Assembly: GCA_958438955.1 (NCBI GenBank)
Contig: CAUBTS010000098.1
Location: 1 to 5,891, forward strand
DNA: 5,891 nucleotides
Direction: 5' to 3'
Source: an uncultured Collinsella sp.
GTDB taxonomy: Bacteria > Actinomycetota > Coriobacteriia > Coriobacteriales > Coriobacteriaceae
In this document: positions 5,854 to 5,891 of the stretch, in pieces
How the letters are laid out: each line of letters opens with the position of its first letter
How positions within the stretch are numbered: position 1 is the first letter of the stretch
Program-made: the position numbers and the translations under genes
The notes under the pieces: generated by a model
Seen by the model: only the letters and a program-made list of their open reading frames with translations
What the model was told of the DNA's origin: nothing
The model's database searches: none

Positions 5854-5876
5854 GGTACAGTGTTCATCATTGTACC
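5854..5876 (-). promoter_or_regulatory. Operator-like palindrome over a candidate -10 of the ACT-gltA unit
   Basis: GGTACA (5854-5859) and TGTACC (5871-5876) form a perfect inverted repeat with an 11-bp spacer. Within the spacer three further symmetric pairs match, so 9 of 11 positions are symmetric around 5865. On the minus strand TACAAT (complement of 5869-5874) is a good -10 element. Its -35 would fall at or beyond the window edge and cannot be judged. A palindrome over the -10 and start site is the common place for a repressor. The pattern is seen; the role is inferred. Confidence 0.45.
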
Positions 5877-5891
5877 TGTCTGGCGCAAAAA

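Overview
This window looks like an ordinary stretch of chromosome from a high-GC, Gram-positive-type anaerobe. Strong G/C preference at third codon positions, purine-rich Shine-Dalgarno (SD) sequences and the protein types suggest an actinobacterial gut organism of the Coriobacteriia, most likely Collinsella or a close relative. That placement is a judgement from pattern recognition and was not tested by a search. No tRNA, rRNA, CRISPR array, transposase, phage gene or toxin-like module is visible.

Layout. (1) Positions 1-234 are a non-coding leader with a candidate promoter and a hairpin ahead of adenine deaminase (ade, 235-2055, +). (2) Positions 2056-2261 are a structured gap. It begins with a REP-like hairpin that includes the ade stop codon and ends with a 62-nt hairpin that buries the SD of the next gene. 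(3) A Cof-type HAD phosphatase follows (2262-3056, +). It converges on a second Cof-type HAD phosphatase (3099-3941, -), and the 42-bp gap between them is filled by another REP-like hairpin. (4) A rho-independent terminator (3965-4003, -) separates that phosphatase from citrate synthase (gltA, 4028-5446, -). (5) Upstream of gltA on the same strand lies a small ACT-domain protein of the UPF0237 type (5521-5808, -). Its upstream region carries a 23-bp imperfect palindrome over a likely -10 element.

How the genes relate. Ade deaminates adenine to hypoxanthine and ammonia for purine salvage. The two HAD proteins are probably small-molecule phosphatases of unknown substrate. ACT and gltA look like one two-gene transcription unit that ends at the terminator. 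Citrate synthase makes citrate from acetyl-CoA and oxaloacetate, and in an anaerobe with a partial TCA cycle this would mainly feed 2-oxoglutarate and glutamate. The ACT protein is a plausible amino-acid-sensing partner, but that link is inference.

The most interesting material is in the gaps. It comprises two hairpins with the same GGGGACGTTC apex but different, self-complementary arms, the SD-burying hairpin before the first phosphatase gene, the operator-like palindrome before the ACT gene, and a terminator that leaves almost no room for a separate promoter for the second phosphatase. I found no convincing new multi-gene system.
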